Positions 8,808 through 17,684 of a stretch of 64,000 nt of DNA are shown piece by piece. Position 1 is the first letter of the stretch; every line of letters starts with the position of its first letter. Source of the DNA: Lysobacterales bacterium (GTDB lineage: Bacteria > Pseudomonadota > Gammaproteobacteria > Xanthomonadales > SZUA-38); the NCBI GenBank assembly GCA_028285525.1, contig JANQOZ010000103.1:186001-250000 (forward strand). Reading direction: 5' to 3'. The notes below the pieces were generated by a model. The model did not search any database and was not told where the DNA came from. It was given only the letters and a program-made list of their open reading frames with translations. A program made the translations under genes and the position numbers.

Positions 8808-10580
8808 CTAGTTGGCTGCCTCCAACTCGGCCAGAGCCTGGAGCGCGGAGGAAAACTGCGGATCGATTTCCAGCGCCTTGCGATAGTAGAGCTCACCCTG
8901 CAGCCTGTGCCCTTGCTGGAGCAGGACATAGCCGATGCTGTCCCAGGTGTTGGCAGAATCGGGAAACAGCTCGGCGTTGATCCTGAGCAGCTTCAGTCCA
9001 AGCTCAGGAAACCCGTTGTTGACCATCCCGAGGCCCGAGTCATTCAAAATCGCCTCCCAGGGAGATGAGGCGTCAGCCTCGATCAGGGCGCGATAGCTCT
9101 CGAGCGCCTTCTCTGCGGTGTCCTGCGCCAGCACGTCCCGCGGCAGCAGAACTTTCTCAGCGAGGCGTTCGTGGCTCTGGCGGTTCTCGTCGTCGATCAC
9201 GAACTCAAAGAGCATTGATCCTTCACGCTCCGAGAAGGTCACCTGCGCGCCACGCTCGCGCCGGGCAAAAATGTTGTCACCGATATGCAGCAGCTCCTGC
9301 GGCGCTTCCCCCACATACTGCATGAAGAGCCTGCCCTCGTCCGCGGAAACCGTGATCGACTGCTCGTCGCTGTAGCGATAGCGACCGGGGTAGGACGAGA
9401 GGGCGTTGGCCGGTATCGGCTGCTGCTTCAGGTCTCGGTAGCCGGGCCATTCGTAGGCGATCGCCACCGACTTCACAACCTCGTCAAGAAACTGCGGATG
9501 ATTGGAATTGATCATCACGGCAACGCCCACCCCGGCATCCCAACTGGCGGTGAGCTGCGCGCAGAAGCCCTCATCCCAGCCGCCGTGCTCGAAATAGCGA
9601 TGCCCTTCCCTGCTTGCCAGCGCGAAGCCCCGGCCGAAGGTTGGATCGACAGGTTCGACCATCGCCTCAGCCATGGCCTTCGACAGCACGTCACTATTGC
9701 CGGTCAGCGCCTGCTGAACGTCAGCGGCGAACAGCGCGAGGTCATAAGCGGTTGTCCACAGACCAGCCGCCGCCATCTCGGGATAGGTATGGCGTTTCCC
9801 AGGCACGTCGGAACCATCGGGTAGGACTCCCGCGCCTGCCCTGGCGAGCTTTACAGGCGGCAGGGGCTGCTCAAACGTGCTGTTGTTCATATTGAGCGGT
9901 CCGAGCACCAGTTCTTTCATCAGCGCTGGAAAAGCCTGGCCGCCTACGTCGATCATGAGTTGCTGCATCACCGTGTAGCCGCCCCCGGAGTAGCGCCAGC
10001 CCTCCCCCGGCGTCCGATTCACAAAGATGGCGGGCGTGTTGGCCGGCGGTACGCCGTCCAGCACCTGAACCAGCGTGGGCACCGCTACGCCGGGCGCATA
10101 ACCCGGAAAGCCGTGGACCGTCAGCCCGCCGGTATGACTCGTCAGGTGTGTAAGCGTAACCGGCGTTGTCTCGGTCCACTCACTGGCCGGAATTTTCCAC
10201 GTCGCCAGAAGGTCGTTGACCGATTCATCGAGCTTGAGGGCCCCGTTCTCGACCATCTTTAGCGCGCCATAGGCGCTGACAGGTTTGCTGATGGAACCGG
10301 CCTGAAACAGCGTGTCGGGCGTTACCGGTGTGCCGGTCGTGCGATCCGCCAGGCCAATCACCTCGTGCCAGATCACCTTGCGATCGTGGATAACCGCGAT
10401 ACCCACGCCAGGAACGCCGTAGTGTTCCATCCGCTCCTTGAGACTCCAGGTCGCGTCACCCTCAAACGAGTTGACGGGACGCAGGCCGCTGAGAACCGCG
10501 TCGACCATTCCTCGTTCCTGGCTTTCGGCCCAGCAGGCGCCGCCAAGCGCAAGGCAAAGTAAACCGGTCAGTAAACGCAT
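8808..10580 (-). CDS. Exported serine beta-lactamase-fold hydrolase with TPR tail
   Basis: A periplasmic or secreted protein of the class C beta-lactamase/DD-peptidase fold. From the ATG at 10580 it has a signal peptide (MRLLTGLLCLALGGACWA); the frame is open to 10694 but the upstream codons precede this signal, so the later start is chosen. The catalytic SxxK is SISK (S96-K99). A tyrosine motif YSGGGY and an HGG motif (EHGGWDEG) follow. The last about 100 residues look like tetratricopeptide repeats (LGLKLLRINAELFPDSANTWDS, then GELYYRKALEIDP). Such proteins are often esterases or peptidases rather than antibiotic-resistance enzymes; the substrate is unknown. Confidence 0.88.
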   Translation of the reverse strand: MRLLTGLLCLALGGACWAESQERGMVDAVLSGLRPVNSFEGDATWSLKERMEHYGVPGVGIAVIHDRKVIWHEVIGLADRTTGTPVTPDTLFQAGSISKPVSAYGALKMVENGALKLDESVNDLLATWKIPASEWTETTPVTLTHLTSHTGGLTVHGFPGYAPGVAVPTLVQVLDGVPPANTPAIFVNRTPGEGWRYSGGGYTVMQQLMIDVGGQAFPALMKELVLGPLNMNNSTFEQPLPPVKLARAGAGVLPDGSDVPGKRHTYPEMAAAGLWTTAYDLALFAADVQQALTGNSDVLSKAMAEAMVEPVDPTFGRGFALASREGHRYFEHGGWDEGFCAQLTASWDAGVGVAVMINSNHPQFLDEVVKSVAIAYEWPGYRDLKQQPIPANALSSYPGRYRYSDEQSITVSADEGRLFMQYVGEAPQELLHIGDNIFARRERGAQVTFSEREGSMLFEFVIDDENRQSHERLAEKVLLPRDVLAQDTAEKALESYRALIEADASSPWEAILNDSGLGMVNNGFPELGLKLLRINAELFPDSANTWDSIGYVLLQQGHRLQGELYYRKALEIDPQFSSALQALAELEAAN

Positions 10581-10634
10581 CACAGGCTGAAACTCCGAGA
10601 AAAGCGGTCGCTCAGCGTACACGAAGACGCCCTT

Positions 10635-10650
10635 ATTGGAATGGTCCAAT
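10635..10650. promoter_or_regulatory. Perfect inverted repeat ATTGGA-N4-TCCAAT, possible operator
   Basis: Within the 281-base divergent gap between the beta-lactamase-fold gene and deoC there is a perfect 6-base palindrome with a 4-base spacer, ATTGGAATGGTCCAAT. A third half-site (ATTGGA) occurs at 10672-10677. It lies 55 bases upstream of the minus-strand start codon. This could be an operator for either gene, but no regulator gene is adjacent and short palindromes arise by chance. Confidence 0.25.
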
Positions 10651-10861
10651 CGACACCGTTTTACTAAGGCCATTGGACACTGGTCGGTCTCCACAGGAGA
10701 ATGATTTTACAGCGGCCAACGCCGGTACTTGTAACCACGGGGACGCAGGCATCCGAAGTCTAATCGCGTCGTCTGGGGCGCGCGGAGTCAGGTAATGAAA
10801 AACACGCTGCTGGCTTATCTCGCACAAACGAAGCTGCGTTGCACTAGGTCGAAGAGGCCCG

Positions 10862-11593
10862 GTGGGTAAACCAGCCGCAGTAGCGAAACGAGCGATCGGG
10901 TTGCTGGATCTCACCAACCTGGACGATCGTTGTGACGAATCGGCGGTTGCGCAGCTTTGCCGCCGGGCGCAAACGCCGTTTGGCCCGGTGGCGGCGGTTT
11001 GCCTTTGGTCCAGGTTTCTGGGACAAGCCGCGGATGCGCTGAAGGGGACACCCATCAAGCTTTGCACCGTGGCCAATTTTCCGGGCGGACAGGCGAGCAT
11101 CGATCATTTGCGCGCGGAAATCGACGCCGCCCTGGCTGACGGCGCTGACGAGGTTGACGTGGTCATGCCTTACGGTGCGCTGCTCGCTGGCGACCGCGTG
11201 ACGCCGGCCCGCCTGATCGGGGCAGCACGCGCTGCTGTTCCGACCAACAGGGTATTGAAGGTCATTATCGAAAGCGGTGCGCTCCGGACGGACGCACTGA
11301 TCGGTGAAGCGAGCCGCATGGCGATTCAGGGTGGCGCCGATTTCATCAAGACGTCCACCGGCAAGATCGACGTCAGCGCAACGCTGGCGGCCGCCGAAGT
11401 GATGATGACCGAGATCAACCGGGCGGACCGGCCGGTCGGGTTCAAGGCTTCCGGAGGTCTGAGGAGCACTGACGATGTGGCAGCTTACCTGGCGCTTGCC
11501 GACCGGATCATGGGGCCCGACTGGGCTGATTCGCAGCGTTTTCGTCTGGGTGCAAGCAGCCTCCTGGACGATCTGCTGGCGAACGCCGGCTGA
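10862..11593 (+). CDS. deoC: Deoxyribose-phosphate aldolase
   Basis: Splits 2-deoxyribose 5-phosphate into acetaldehyde and glyceraldehyde 3-phosphate, the last step of deoxynucleoside catabolism. The Schiff-base lysine sits in FIKTSTGK and the second conserved lysine in GFKASGG; the acidic residue is in VDVVMPY. At 243 residues it is slightly shorter than E. coli DeoC (259). The predicted start is GTG at 10862 with AAGAGG just upstream. deoA begins 14 bases after its stop, so the two form an operon. No deoB, deoD or DeoR-type repressor is seen in the window. Confidence 0.95.
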   Translation: MGKPAAVAKRAIGLLDLTNLDDRCDESAVAQLCRRAQTPFGPVAAVCLWSRFLGQAADALKGTPIKLCTVANFPGGQASIDHLRAEIDAALADGADEVDVVMPYGALLAGDRVTPARLIGAARAAVPTNRVLKVIIESGALRTDALIGEASRMAIQGGADFIKTSTGKIDVSATLAAAEVMMTEINRADRPVGFKASGGLRSTDDVAAYLALADRIMGPDWADSQRFRLGASSLLDDLLANAG

Positions 11594-11607
11594 TTCGAAA
11601 GGGATCC

Positions 11608-12900
11608 ATGCAGTTCCCTGAGCTTATCGATCGAAAGCGCGCCGGCGGCGCTCTCTCCGTTAAGGAACTCGCTTTTTTTGTCGAGGCGATGTGCGCAGAC
11701 CGGCTGTCCGACAGTGAGATCGGCGCCATGGCAAAAGCGATTCTGCTGCGATCGATGGACCACGATGAGACCGTTGGACTTACCGCGGCCATGCGGGATT
11801 CTGGTGACGTGCTGCGGTGGGACGGGCTCGACGGGCCAGTGGTCGACAAGCACTCAACCGGCGGTGTCGGCGACACCACCAGTCTGATTCTGGCCCCGCT
11901 GCTCGCTGCCTGCGGTGCCTACGTTCCGATGATCTCGGGTCGCGCGCTAGGTCACACCGGCGGAACCCTGGACAAGCTCGAGGCGATCCCCGGCTACGAC
12001 GTCAGCCCGGCACCGGAAGGATTTCAGCGCTGCGTTCGCGAGGTCGGCTGCGCGATTGTTGGACAAACCGAGCGCCTGGCGCCGGCTGACCGCAGGCTTT
12101 ATCGGGTGCGCGACGCAACCGGCACCATCGCGTCGACACCGCTGATCACGGCATCGATCCTGTCGAAAAAACTGGCTGCGGGCGTCAGCGCGCTGGTGAT
12201 CGACGTCAAGACGGGCAGCGGCGCGTTTATGGCGCATTTAGCCGACACGCGCGAGCTGACAAACGCTCTGGTCGCGGTATCCCGGTCGCTGGACCTGGCA
12301 ACTTCGGTGCTGTTGACCGATATGTCACAGCCGCTGGCCAGCGTCGCCGGCAACGCTTTGGAGGTCAGCTACGCAATCGACTTTCTCACCGGTGCTCGCC
12401 GCGAACCCGCCATGCAGCAGGTTGTCCTGGCCCTCGGGGCTGAGCTTCTCATCTCGACCGGACTGGCGGCAGCCTTTGAGGATGCACAAAACCTGCTGGT
12501 CGCGTCACTGGACAGCGGCGCCGCGGCGACCCGTTTCGAGCAAATGGTGCATCGACTCGGCGGTCCAGCCGACCTGCTTGTCCAGACGTCGCGCTACCTG
12601 CCGAAGGCGAGGGTGCGACGTAACGTGCTGCCACGACGCGATGGCTACGTCGAAGCCATCGACGTGCGAGCGCTGGGCCGTGCGGCAGCGCAGCTTGTGG
12701 CTACCGACGCCGGGGCAGGGTTTTCGGCTGTCGCCCGGATCGGCGACCGTGTCGGTGTCGACCAACCGCTGGCGCAGATTTACGCAGCAAGCGAAACGGA
12801 CGCGAGCGTCGCGGCGGCAGCGGTCGAAGCTGCCTACCAGCTGGCTGATACGCCGGTAACCGGACCGCGGCTGGTCATTGAGCGCGTCGGCCTTCAATAG
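11608..12900 (+). CDS. deoA: Thymidine phosphorylase
   Basis: Catalyses phosphorolysis of thymidine to thymine and 2-deoxyribose 1-phosphate. Characteristic motifs are the phosphate-binding region VDKHSTGGVGDTTSL and SGRALGHTGGTLDKLE, plus KTGSGAFM in the middle. At 430 residues it has normal family length, with the all-alpha domain, the alpha/beta domain and the C-terminal domain (biotinyl-like, from about residue 340) in order. A purine-rich GAAAGGGATCC precedes the ATG. It lies directly downstream of deoC, so both steps flanking deoxyribose phosphate mutation are encoded together. Cytoplasmic. Confidence 0.96.
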   Translation: MQFPELIDRKRAGGALSVKELAFFVEAMCADRLSDSEIGAMAKAILLRSMDHDETVGLTAAMRDSGDVLRWDGLDGPVVDKHSTGGVGDTTSLILAPLLAACGAYVPMISGRALGHTGGTLDKLEAIPGYDVSPAPEGFQRCVREVGCAIVGQTERLAPADRRLYRVRDATGTIASTPLITASILSKKLAAGVSALVIDVKTGSGAFMAHLADTRELTNALVAVSRSLDLATSVLLTDMSQPLASVAGNALEVSYAIDFLTGARREPAMQQVVLALGAELLISTGLAAAFEDAQNLLVASLDSGAAATRFEQMVHRLGGPADLLVQTSRYLPKARVRRNVLPRRDGYVEAIDVRALGRAAAQLVATDAGAGFSAVARIGDRVGVDQPLAQIYAASETDASVAAAAVEAAYQLADTPVTGPRLVIERVGLQ

Positions 12901-12926
12901 TCAGAGGCGGCAAGACGAGTGATCGG

Positions 12927-13676
12927 TTAGAAATCGTCGCCATTGGGCCCAGGCTCAACGTAGACCAAATCATCGATCGCGACACGTCCGGGTGCAACCG
13001 TCGTTCCGTAAACGCCCAGACACCCCTGACGCTGATCGCGTACCGCTGTCAAAACGCTGGGGTTATGCTCACCGGTGACAGGATCAACCGTGATCACCAC
13101 GCAGCGCCCGTCACGCTGGTCGACCCGCATACGTAGCGCGCCGACCCGCAGCACCCGACCCACCCACGAATCTTCCAGAAAGGGTCGATCTTCTGTGCCC
13201 TCGACGAGAAAGTTCGGACGGAATCGCTGCACGTCCAGCGGTTCGCCGACAAGCTCTCCCAGACGGTCGATCGTCTGGGTTGTGATCAGCGACAGGGGAA
13301 ACGTGTCGAAGATCCCGCGGCTCTGCCGGATCAGGCGCACGCCGCCCGGCGCCAGCTCGTTGCCGAGAGCCGGGTCGTCGATATCGAGAACGTCACCCGA
13401 AGGCGTCTTGACCACGGTTGGAGAATGGTCTGGCTTGGCCGGGTCGGTGAAACTCGGCACATATCGGTTCATGTCGCTTTGCTGGCGGATGGTGTGCCAC
13501 GGGAAGCCGCTCCTTACCGAGCCCTGTCGAATAAACGCCCAGCGTCGGTCGCCGGCAAGACCGTGCCACGATACGCTTACCTGATCGAGCGCCTCGGCGC
13601 CCATCGACTTGACCGGGTACCGCCACAGGCCGACCAGGCGGCCGACGAGCTGAGGCTGAGTGGATTGCGAGGTCAC
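12927..13676 (-). CDS. MOSC domain protein (molybdenum-cofactor sulfurase-like)
   Basis: A 249-residue protein with an N-terminal MOSC beta-barrel domain (LVGLWRYPVKSM, LAGDRRWAF) and a C-terminal MOSC domain containing the conserved cysteine motif GRCVVITVDPVTGE. Relatives include YcbX and mammalian mARC, which bind molybdenum cofactor and reduce N-hydroxylated compounds; no ferredoxin domain is fused here. The start is GTG at 13676, four bases after the malQ stop codon, so it is probably cotranscribed with malQ even though no functional link is obvious. The cofactor role is an inference from family. Confidence 0.87.
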   Translation of the reverse strand: MTSQSTQPQLVGRLVGLWRYPVKSMGAEALDQVSVSWHGLAGDRRWAFIRQGSVRSGFPWHTIRQQSDMNRYVPSFTDPAKPDHSPTVVKTPSGDVLDIDDPALGNELAPGGVRLIRQSRGIFDTFPLSLITTQTIDRLGELVGEPLDVQRFRPNFLVEGTEDRPFLEDSWVGRVLRVGALRMRVDQRDGRCVVITVDPVTGEHNPSVLTAVRDQRQGCLGVYGTTVAPGRVAIDDLVYVEPGPNGDDF

Positions 13677-13680
13677 AGAG

Positions 13681-15243
13681 TCAGGAGCGACCAGCGGCGG
13701 CGGCCATGGCGGCGGCCGTCTGGATCAGCTCTTCCGACAGCAGATCCGGCTCGAGCCGCCAGCACCAGTTGCCGCTTGCGGTGCCGGGGATATTCATGCG
13801 GGCCTCGGAGCCCAGACCCAGGTAGTCCTGCATCGGCACTACGGCCGTAGCGGCGGCAGACTCCAGGGCCATGCGGATGAGATCCAGATGAACGGTCTGC
13901 GCACTGCCACCCGTTCGCTTCAGCACCGCATCCTGATTAGCCTGAATCTCCTCACTCGATCGGACGTCGCCAGGCCCTCCGCTGAACCAGCCCATCACGG
14001 TATCGTTGTCGTGTGTACCGGTATAGCAGACGCAGTCCTCGCCGATCTCACCCGGGTCAAAGTCCGGCTCGGCGATAAGAAACTGCAGCACCTTCATGCC
14101 CGGAAAACCCTGCCGCCGGCGCAGCTCGTTGACCTCGTCGGTGATGACCCCCAGATCCTCCGCCACAATCGGCAGTGTACCGAGCGCTTGTCGCATGGCG
14201 TCGAACAGCTTATCGCCCGGCCCCTTGATCCACGCGCCGTCCCGGGCGGTTTCGGCAGCAGCAGGCACCGACCAATAGGCTTCAAAACCCCGAAAATGAT
14301 CGATTCGAACGAGATCCATCATTTGCATACAGTGCCGCAGGCGGCTGACCCACCAGCGGTAAGCCGTCGCGTCATGGTGGGACCAATCGTAGAGCGGGTT
14401 CCCCCAGAGCTGCCCATCCTCGCTGAAGTAATCGGGCGGCACGCCCGCGACCTGCGTTGGCAAACCACCCCGCTCCAGCTGCAGCAGCTCGGGCCGGGCC
14501 CACGCATCAGCGCTGTCCAGCGCAACGTAGATGGGCATATCCCCAAACAGAACGACGCCCTTTTCCCCGGCGTATGCTCGCAGCGCCTGCCACTGCCGGT
14601 GAAACAGAAACTGAACCAGTTTCACTGACGCGATGGTCTCTGCATGATCACGTTCCAACACACCGAGCACTCCATCCGCCCGCTCTGCGTAAGCCTCGTC
14701 CCAAGCGGTCCAGGACACCAGCTCGTGCTGAGTCTTCAGGATTTGAAAGAGCGCGTAATCATGAAGCCAGAGTGTGTCGCTGGCAGCGATAAACTCATCG
14801 AGCTCCTGTCTGAGAGACGCGTCAGCGCGATGGCTGAATCGTTCCGCGGCGCGTGTCAGCAGCGACGTCTTAAGCGGCTGCAGTGCTCCGTAGTCGACGC
14901 TGCCGGCCGGCAGGTCGAGCAGTGGTCGGGTTTCCTGACTGGTCAGCAGACCGAGCTCGACAAGGTCACCTATGTCGATGAGCATCTCGTTGCCGGCAAA
15001 CGTCGACAGGGCCTGGTACGGCGAGTCACCGTAGCCGGTCGGCCCCAAAGGCAGAAACTGCCAGACGCTCTGTCCCATGGCGGTCAGGGTATCGACAAAG
15101 CGTCGCGCCGGCGCGCCGATTGTCCCGATGCCGTGTGGTCCGGGAAGTGACGAAAGATGCATGCAGACTCCGGCGCGACGCTGCGAGGAGATGCTCTCGC
15201 TGTTCGGTCCACGATCGAATTCGGTGCTAGACACCACCGGCAA
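13681..15243 (-). CDS. malQ: 4-alpha-glucanotransferase (amylomaltase, GH77)
   Basis: Transfers alpha-1,4-glucan segments between maltodextrins. GH77 landmarks are present: RAGVCMHLSSLPG near the start, LGPTGYGDSPYQ, the nucleophile aspartate in VRIDHFRGF, the acid/base glutamate in VAEDLGV, and the stabilising aspartate in GTHDND. At 520 residues it matches the compact amylomaltase type. The frame opens at a TTG (15243), with GTG codons two and three positions later; the conserved core begins near residue 22, so the precise start is uncertain. No maltose transporter or glycogen genes are nearby. The MOSC gene follows after four bases. Confidence 0.94.
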   Translation of the reverse strand: MPVVSSTEFDRGPNSESISSQRRAGVCMHLSSLPGPHGIGTIGAPARRFVDTLTAMGQSVWQFLPLGPTGYGDSPYQALSTFAGNEMLIDIGDLVELGLLTSQETRPLLDLPAGSVDYGALQPLKTSLLTRAAERFSHRADASLRQELDEFIAASDTLWLHDYALFQILKTQHELVSWTAWDEAYAERADGVLGVLERDHAETIASVKLVQFLFHRQWQALRAYAGEKGVVLFGDMPIYVALDSADAWARPELLQLERGGLPTQVAGVPPDYFSEDGQLWGNPLYDWSHHDATAYRWWVSRLRHCMQMMDLVRIDHFRGFEAYWSVPAAAETARDGAWIKGPGDKLFDAMRQALGTLPIVAEDLGVITDEVNELRRRQGFPGMKVLQFLIAEPDFDPGEIGEDCVCYTGTHDNDTVMGWFSGGPGDVRSSEEIQANQDAVLKRTGGSAQTVHLDLIRMALESAAATAVVPMQDYLGLGSEARMNIPGTASGNWCWRLEPDLLSEELIQTAAAMAAAAGRS

Positions 15244-15427
15244 TGACCCTCTCCTGCATCATCGTTTAACGGCCTCCTGAATTCTGGACCCTGGAGGCTA
15301 CCTGCCAAAAGCTGCGGACTTACCCCGCGATGGTCTCGCCGAGGGCCCACCGTAAGACGCTGCGGCAGCGCAGCGATACGCCCGCCGACGGCGTGACGAC
15401 GTGCATCATATCGGCGAAGATCAACAG

Positions 15428-15868
15428 ATGGAATTCCAGTCGGAACCCGGCGTGATTCGATGGCGCCTGCACTTCTCCTCAGCGCCACCGCGCGTGTTTC
15501 AAGCGCTAGCGACGGATGAAGGCCGAGCGCGCTATTGGGCAGAGAAAACCGAAACGGATGGCGAGTTCGTTACCTTCCACTTCAAAAATCATCCGCCCAC
15601 CCGGGGACAAATCCTGGTCAACGAGGCGCCGAAGCGATTCTCGGTGACCTACTTTGGCACGGTGACAACCTTTACGCTCACCGACGACGGGAGCGGCGGG
15701 ACCGACCTGGAGCTCACAGCCACGGAGGTGTCCGAGACCATGAGGGGCGAGATGATTCCGGGCTGGGTCTCGGTGCTGATGGCCATGAAAGCGGCCGTCG
15801 ACTTCGACGTCGATCTCCGCAACCACAGCTCGGACCGCAGCTGGCAGAACGGCTACTGCGACAACTAG
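15428..15868 (+). CDS. SRPBCC/AHSA1-type lipid- or ligand-binding protein
   Basis: A 146-residue protein of the START/Bet v1-like superfamily. It begins with the typical strand-helix pattern IRWRLHFSSAPPRVFQAL, and continues with alternating strands (FVTFHFKNHPPTRGQI, RFSVTYFG, TDLELTATEV) and a long C-terminal helix. Members include Aha1-like chaperone regulators and small-molecule-binding proteins. The frame is open from a GTG at 15401; the ATG at 15428 is preferred because the fold starts directly after it. Function unknown. It is convergent with the indoleamine dioxygenase gene, 10 bases away. Confidence 0.72.
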   Translation: MEFQSEPGVIRWRLHFSSAPPRVFQALATDEGRARYWAEKTETDGEFVTFHFKNHPPTRGQILVNEAPKRFSVTYFGTVTTFTLTDDGSGGTDLELTATEVSETMRGEMIPGWVSVLMAMKAAVDFDVDLRNHSSDRSWQNGYCDN

Positions 15869-15878
15869 CGTCCTGCGT

Positions 15879-17051
15879 TCAGGAGAGCATGTGCGCGCGC
15901 GCTTCGTCCCGGTGTTTTTTCAGGTACTTCATAAATGGCGTGCCGCCGGTGCCCACCGCAACGTCATTGCCGGCACTGCGGCTGGACTGTTTGGCGATGT
16001 AGCTCGCCGCGTATTCCAGGTGCTGAGTCCGGAACCGGGTGAGGCGATCCACACAGGCGTTGTAGAGGTCGCGATGCAGCGGCGAACCGGCTTTGGCAAC
16101 CCACTCCCGCACCCGACTGCGAGCCCTGACCTCGTGGATGAAACGCTGGTGCGCGGGCGGCCGGTAGGGGTGCAATTCATCCAGGAAAGAGCGCAGCGGA
16201 TCGTTCGCGTGGCCGACGTTCAGAAACGCGTCCATCGTTGGAACAATCGACGATTGTGAGCCGGTCTGTCCACGGAAGCTCTGCGGCTTGCCGTCGGTGT
16301 CGGTGACGCCTTCATAGACCAGGCCTTCGCCCAGGGCCGGGTTGTCCTTCCAGCCGTGAATCCAGGGGCGAACGCGATGGAAGTAGATGTAGGGGTCGCA
16401 GCGTTCGGGCATGCGGGCAAAGATTGCGTTGACGTCATCCCAGACCTGCACCATGGCCGCCAGCCCCTCCTCCACGCCGCTGCCGTTACCCTGAGCGGCG
16501 GCGTTGATCACTTCGGGAACGCGGGCCATCATCGCGCCGGCCCGAGCTTCGATCGCCACGTGGATCAGCACGAACCACGCTTCGTCCTGACCGCTGAGAA
16601 ACGGCTGGAGCATGCGCAGGTTCGATAGATCGAAGCCCCCGTGCGGGTCGATCAGCGCCCAGTTGTCGAGCACGTAGTGTGCGTAGGTCAGCAGCGGCGG
16701 CTGGCCCGTGGCCTCGCCGAGTGCCCACAAGGGCCTTGCCAGGCACGCTGGTAGAGACCGGGGCACCGCCGGCTCACCCCAGACATAGGCCTGCGCCAGA
16801 AAAGCATAATGCACCATCGCCACCCGCAGCACCGGGCTCTTGGCGTCGGCGCACAGCTCCCGCAGGTCCAGAACCGGCAGGCGGTCCACGTGGGTGCGAA
16901 TACGTTCGGTGGGCAGCAGCCACGGCAGCGCAAGCGCCGTTTCGCGAATCGGCTGGAGCTGCGGCGGCAACACCTGCTGCTGCGGATCAAAACAGGACAG
17001 AAAACCTCGTTCGGACGTCACCTGGTATTCAGCAAGGGAGAAGATCGTCAT
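15879..17051 (-). CDS. Indoleamine 2,3-dioxygenase family heme enzyme
   Basis: Predicted to open the indole ring of L-tryptophan to N-formylkynurenine using O2 and heme. The proximal heme histidine is in RTQHLEYAASYI (H344) and the family loop GTGGT is at 367-371. SFRGQTGSQSS matches the region lining the heme pocket (SGGSAGQS-like in eukaryotic IDO). Length (390) fits. Bacterial IDO homologues are less common than tryptophan 2,3-dioxygenase, and some act on other indoles, so the exact substrate is an inference. No kynureninase or formamidase is adjacent. An Lrp/AsnC regulator is divergently transcribed about 100 bases away. Confidence 0.9.
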   Translation of the reverse strand: MTIFSLAEYQVTSERGFLSCFDPQQQVLPPQLQPIRETALALPWLLPTERIRTHVDRLPVLDLRELCADAKSPVLRVAMVHYAFLAQAYVWGEPAVPRSLPACLARPLWALGEATGQPPLLTYAHYVLDNWALIDPHGGFDLSNLRMLQPFLSGQDEAWFVLIHVAIEARAGAMMARVPEVINAAAQGNGSGVEEGLAAMVQVWDDVNAIFARMPERCDPYIYFHRVRPWIHGWKDNPALGEGLVYEGVTDTDGKPQSFRGQTGSQSSIVPTMDAFLNVGHANDPLRSFLDELHPYRPPAHQRFIHEVRARSRVREWVAKAGSPLHRDLYNACVDRLTRFRTQHLEYAASYIAKQSSRSAGNDVAVGTGGTPFMKYLKKHRDEARAHMLS

Positions 17052-17153
17052 GGCAAGATACTTTCGTCAGTCGAATCAATGACAAAATTTTAGTGCGTTT
17101 TGACCGCATTATTGTTGAAATATGAAGATCATAGTCGCCCATCAGCACAACAA
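17052..17153. promoter_or_regulatory. Divergent promoter region between dioxygenase and Lrp genes
   Basis: A 102-base, conspicuously AT-rich gap between two divergent start codons in an otherwise GC-rich region. It contains the short inverted repeat TGCG-N7-CGCA inside TGCGTTTTGACCGCA (17094-17108), and A/T tracts of the kind Lrp proteins bend. Both promoters must lie here. No exact Lrp consensus site was identified by eye. Confidence 0.45.
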
Positions 17154-17606
17154 ATGATTAAACTCGATCGCTTCAACGAAAAGATCTTGCAAGAAGTTGA
17201 GAAGGACGGTCGGGTCAGCAATGTCGACCTGGCCGGACGCGTGGGGCTTTCTCCCTCAGCGTGTTTGCGGCGGGTGCAGGAGCTGGAACGCCAGGGTGTC
17301 ATCAAAGGCTATCGGGCGGTCCTGGACCGTGCGGCGCTGGGCTCGGGGATCACCATCTTTGTGATGGTCGGCCTGTCCGAGCACCTGAAAAAAGACTCCC
17401 GCGCTTTCGAACGCGCCATGGCGCGCGCGCCCGAGGTCCGCGAATGCCACAACGTTACCGGGGCAGTTGAATATCTGCTGCGGGTTGAAGTGGCGGATCT
17501 CGCGGCCTACAAAGCGTTTCATGGTGACGTGCTCGGCACGGTGCCCCAAGTCCACAGCATCACCTCGTACATTTGCCTTGGGTCACCCAAGGACGAGCGC
17601 GCCTGA
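17154..17606 (+). CDS. Lrp/AsnC-family transcriptional regulator
   Basis: A 150-residue regulator with an N-terminal helix-turn-helix (VSNVDLAGRVGLSPSACLRRVQELERQG) and a C-terminal ligand-binding RAM/AsnC domain (PEVRECHNVTGAVEYLLRVEV). The frame is open from 17100, but the ATG at 17154 gives the standard Lrp N-terminus. It is divergent from the indoleamine dioxygenase gene across about 100 AT-rich bases. Lrp-type proteins that respond to tryptophan or kynurenine and control degradation genes are known (for example KynR in Pseudomonas), so control of its neighbour is a reasonable inference. Confidence 0.92.
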   Translation: MIKLDRFNEKILQEVEKDGRVSNVDLAGRVGLSPSACLRRVQELERQGVIKGYRAVLDRAALGSGITIFVMVGLSEHLKKDSRAFERAMARAPEVRECHNVTGAVEYLLRVEVADLAAYKAFHGDVLGTVPQVHSITSYICLGSPKDERA

Positions 17607-17684
17607 GATTTCTCGCAACATCGATTTGATACATCGTGGGCTTTGGCGCGTCTAACCTCCAGGACACTCGCAGGCAGGCCCGCT

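Noticed and set aside
13660-14628. 322-codon plus-strand open frame opposite malQ
   Set aside because: Antisense shadow of the amylomaltase gene with no domain pattern or ribosome binding site.
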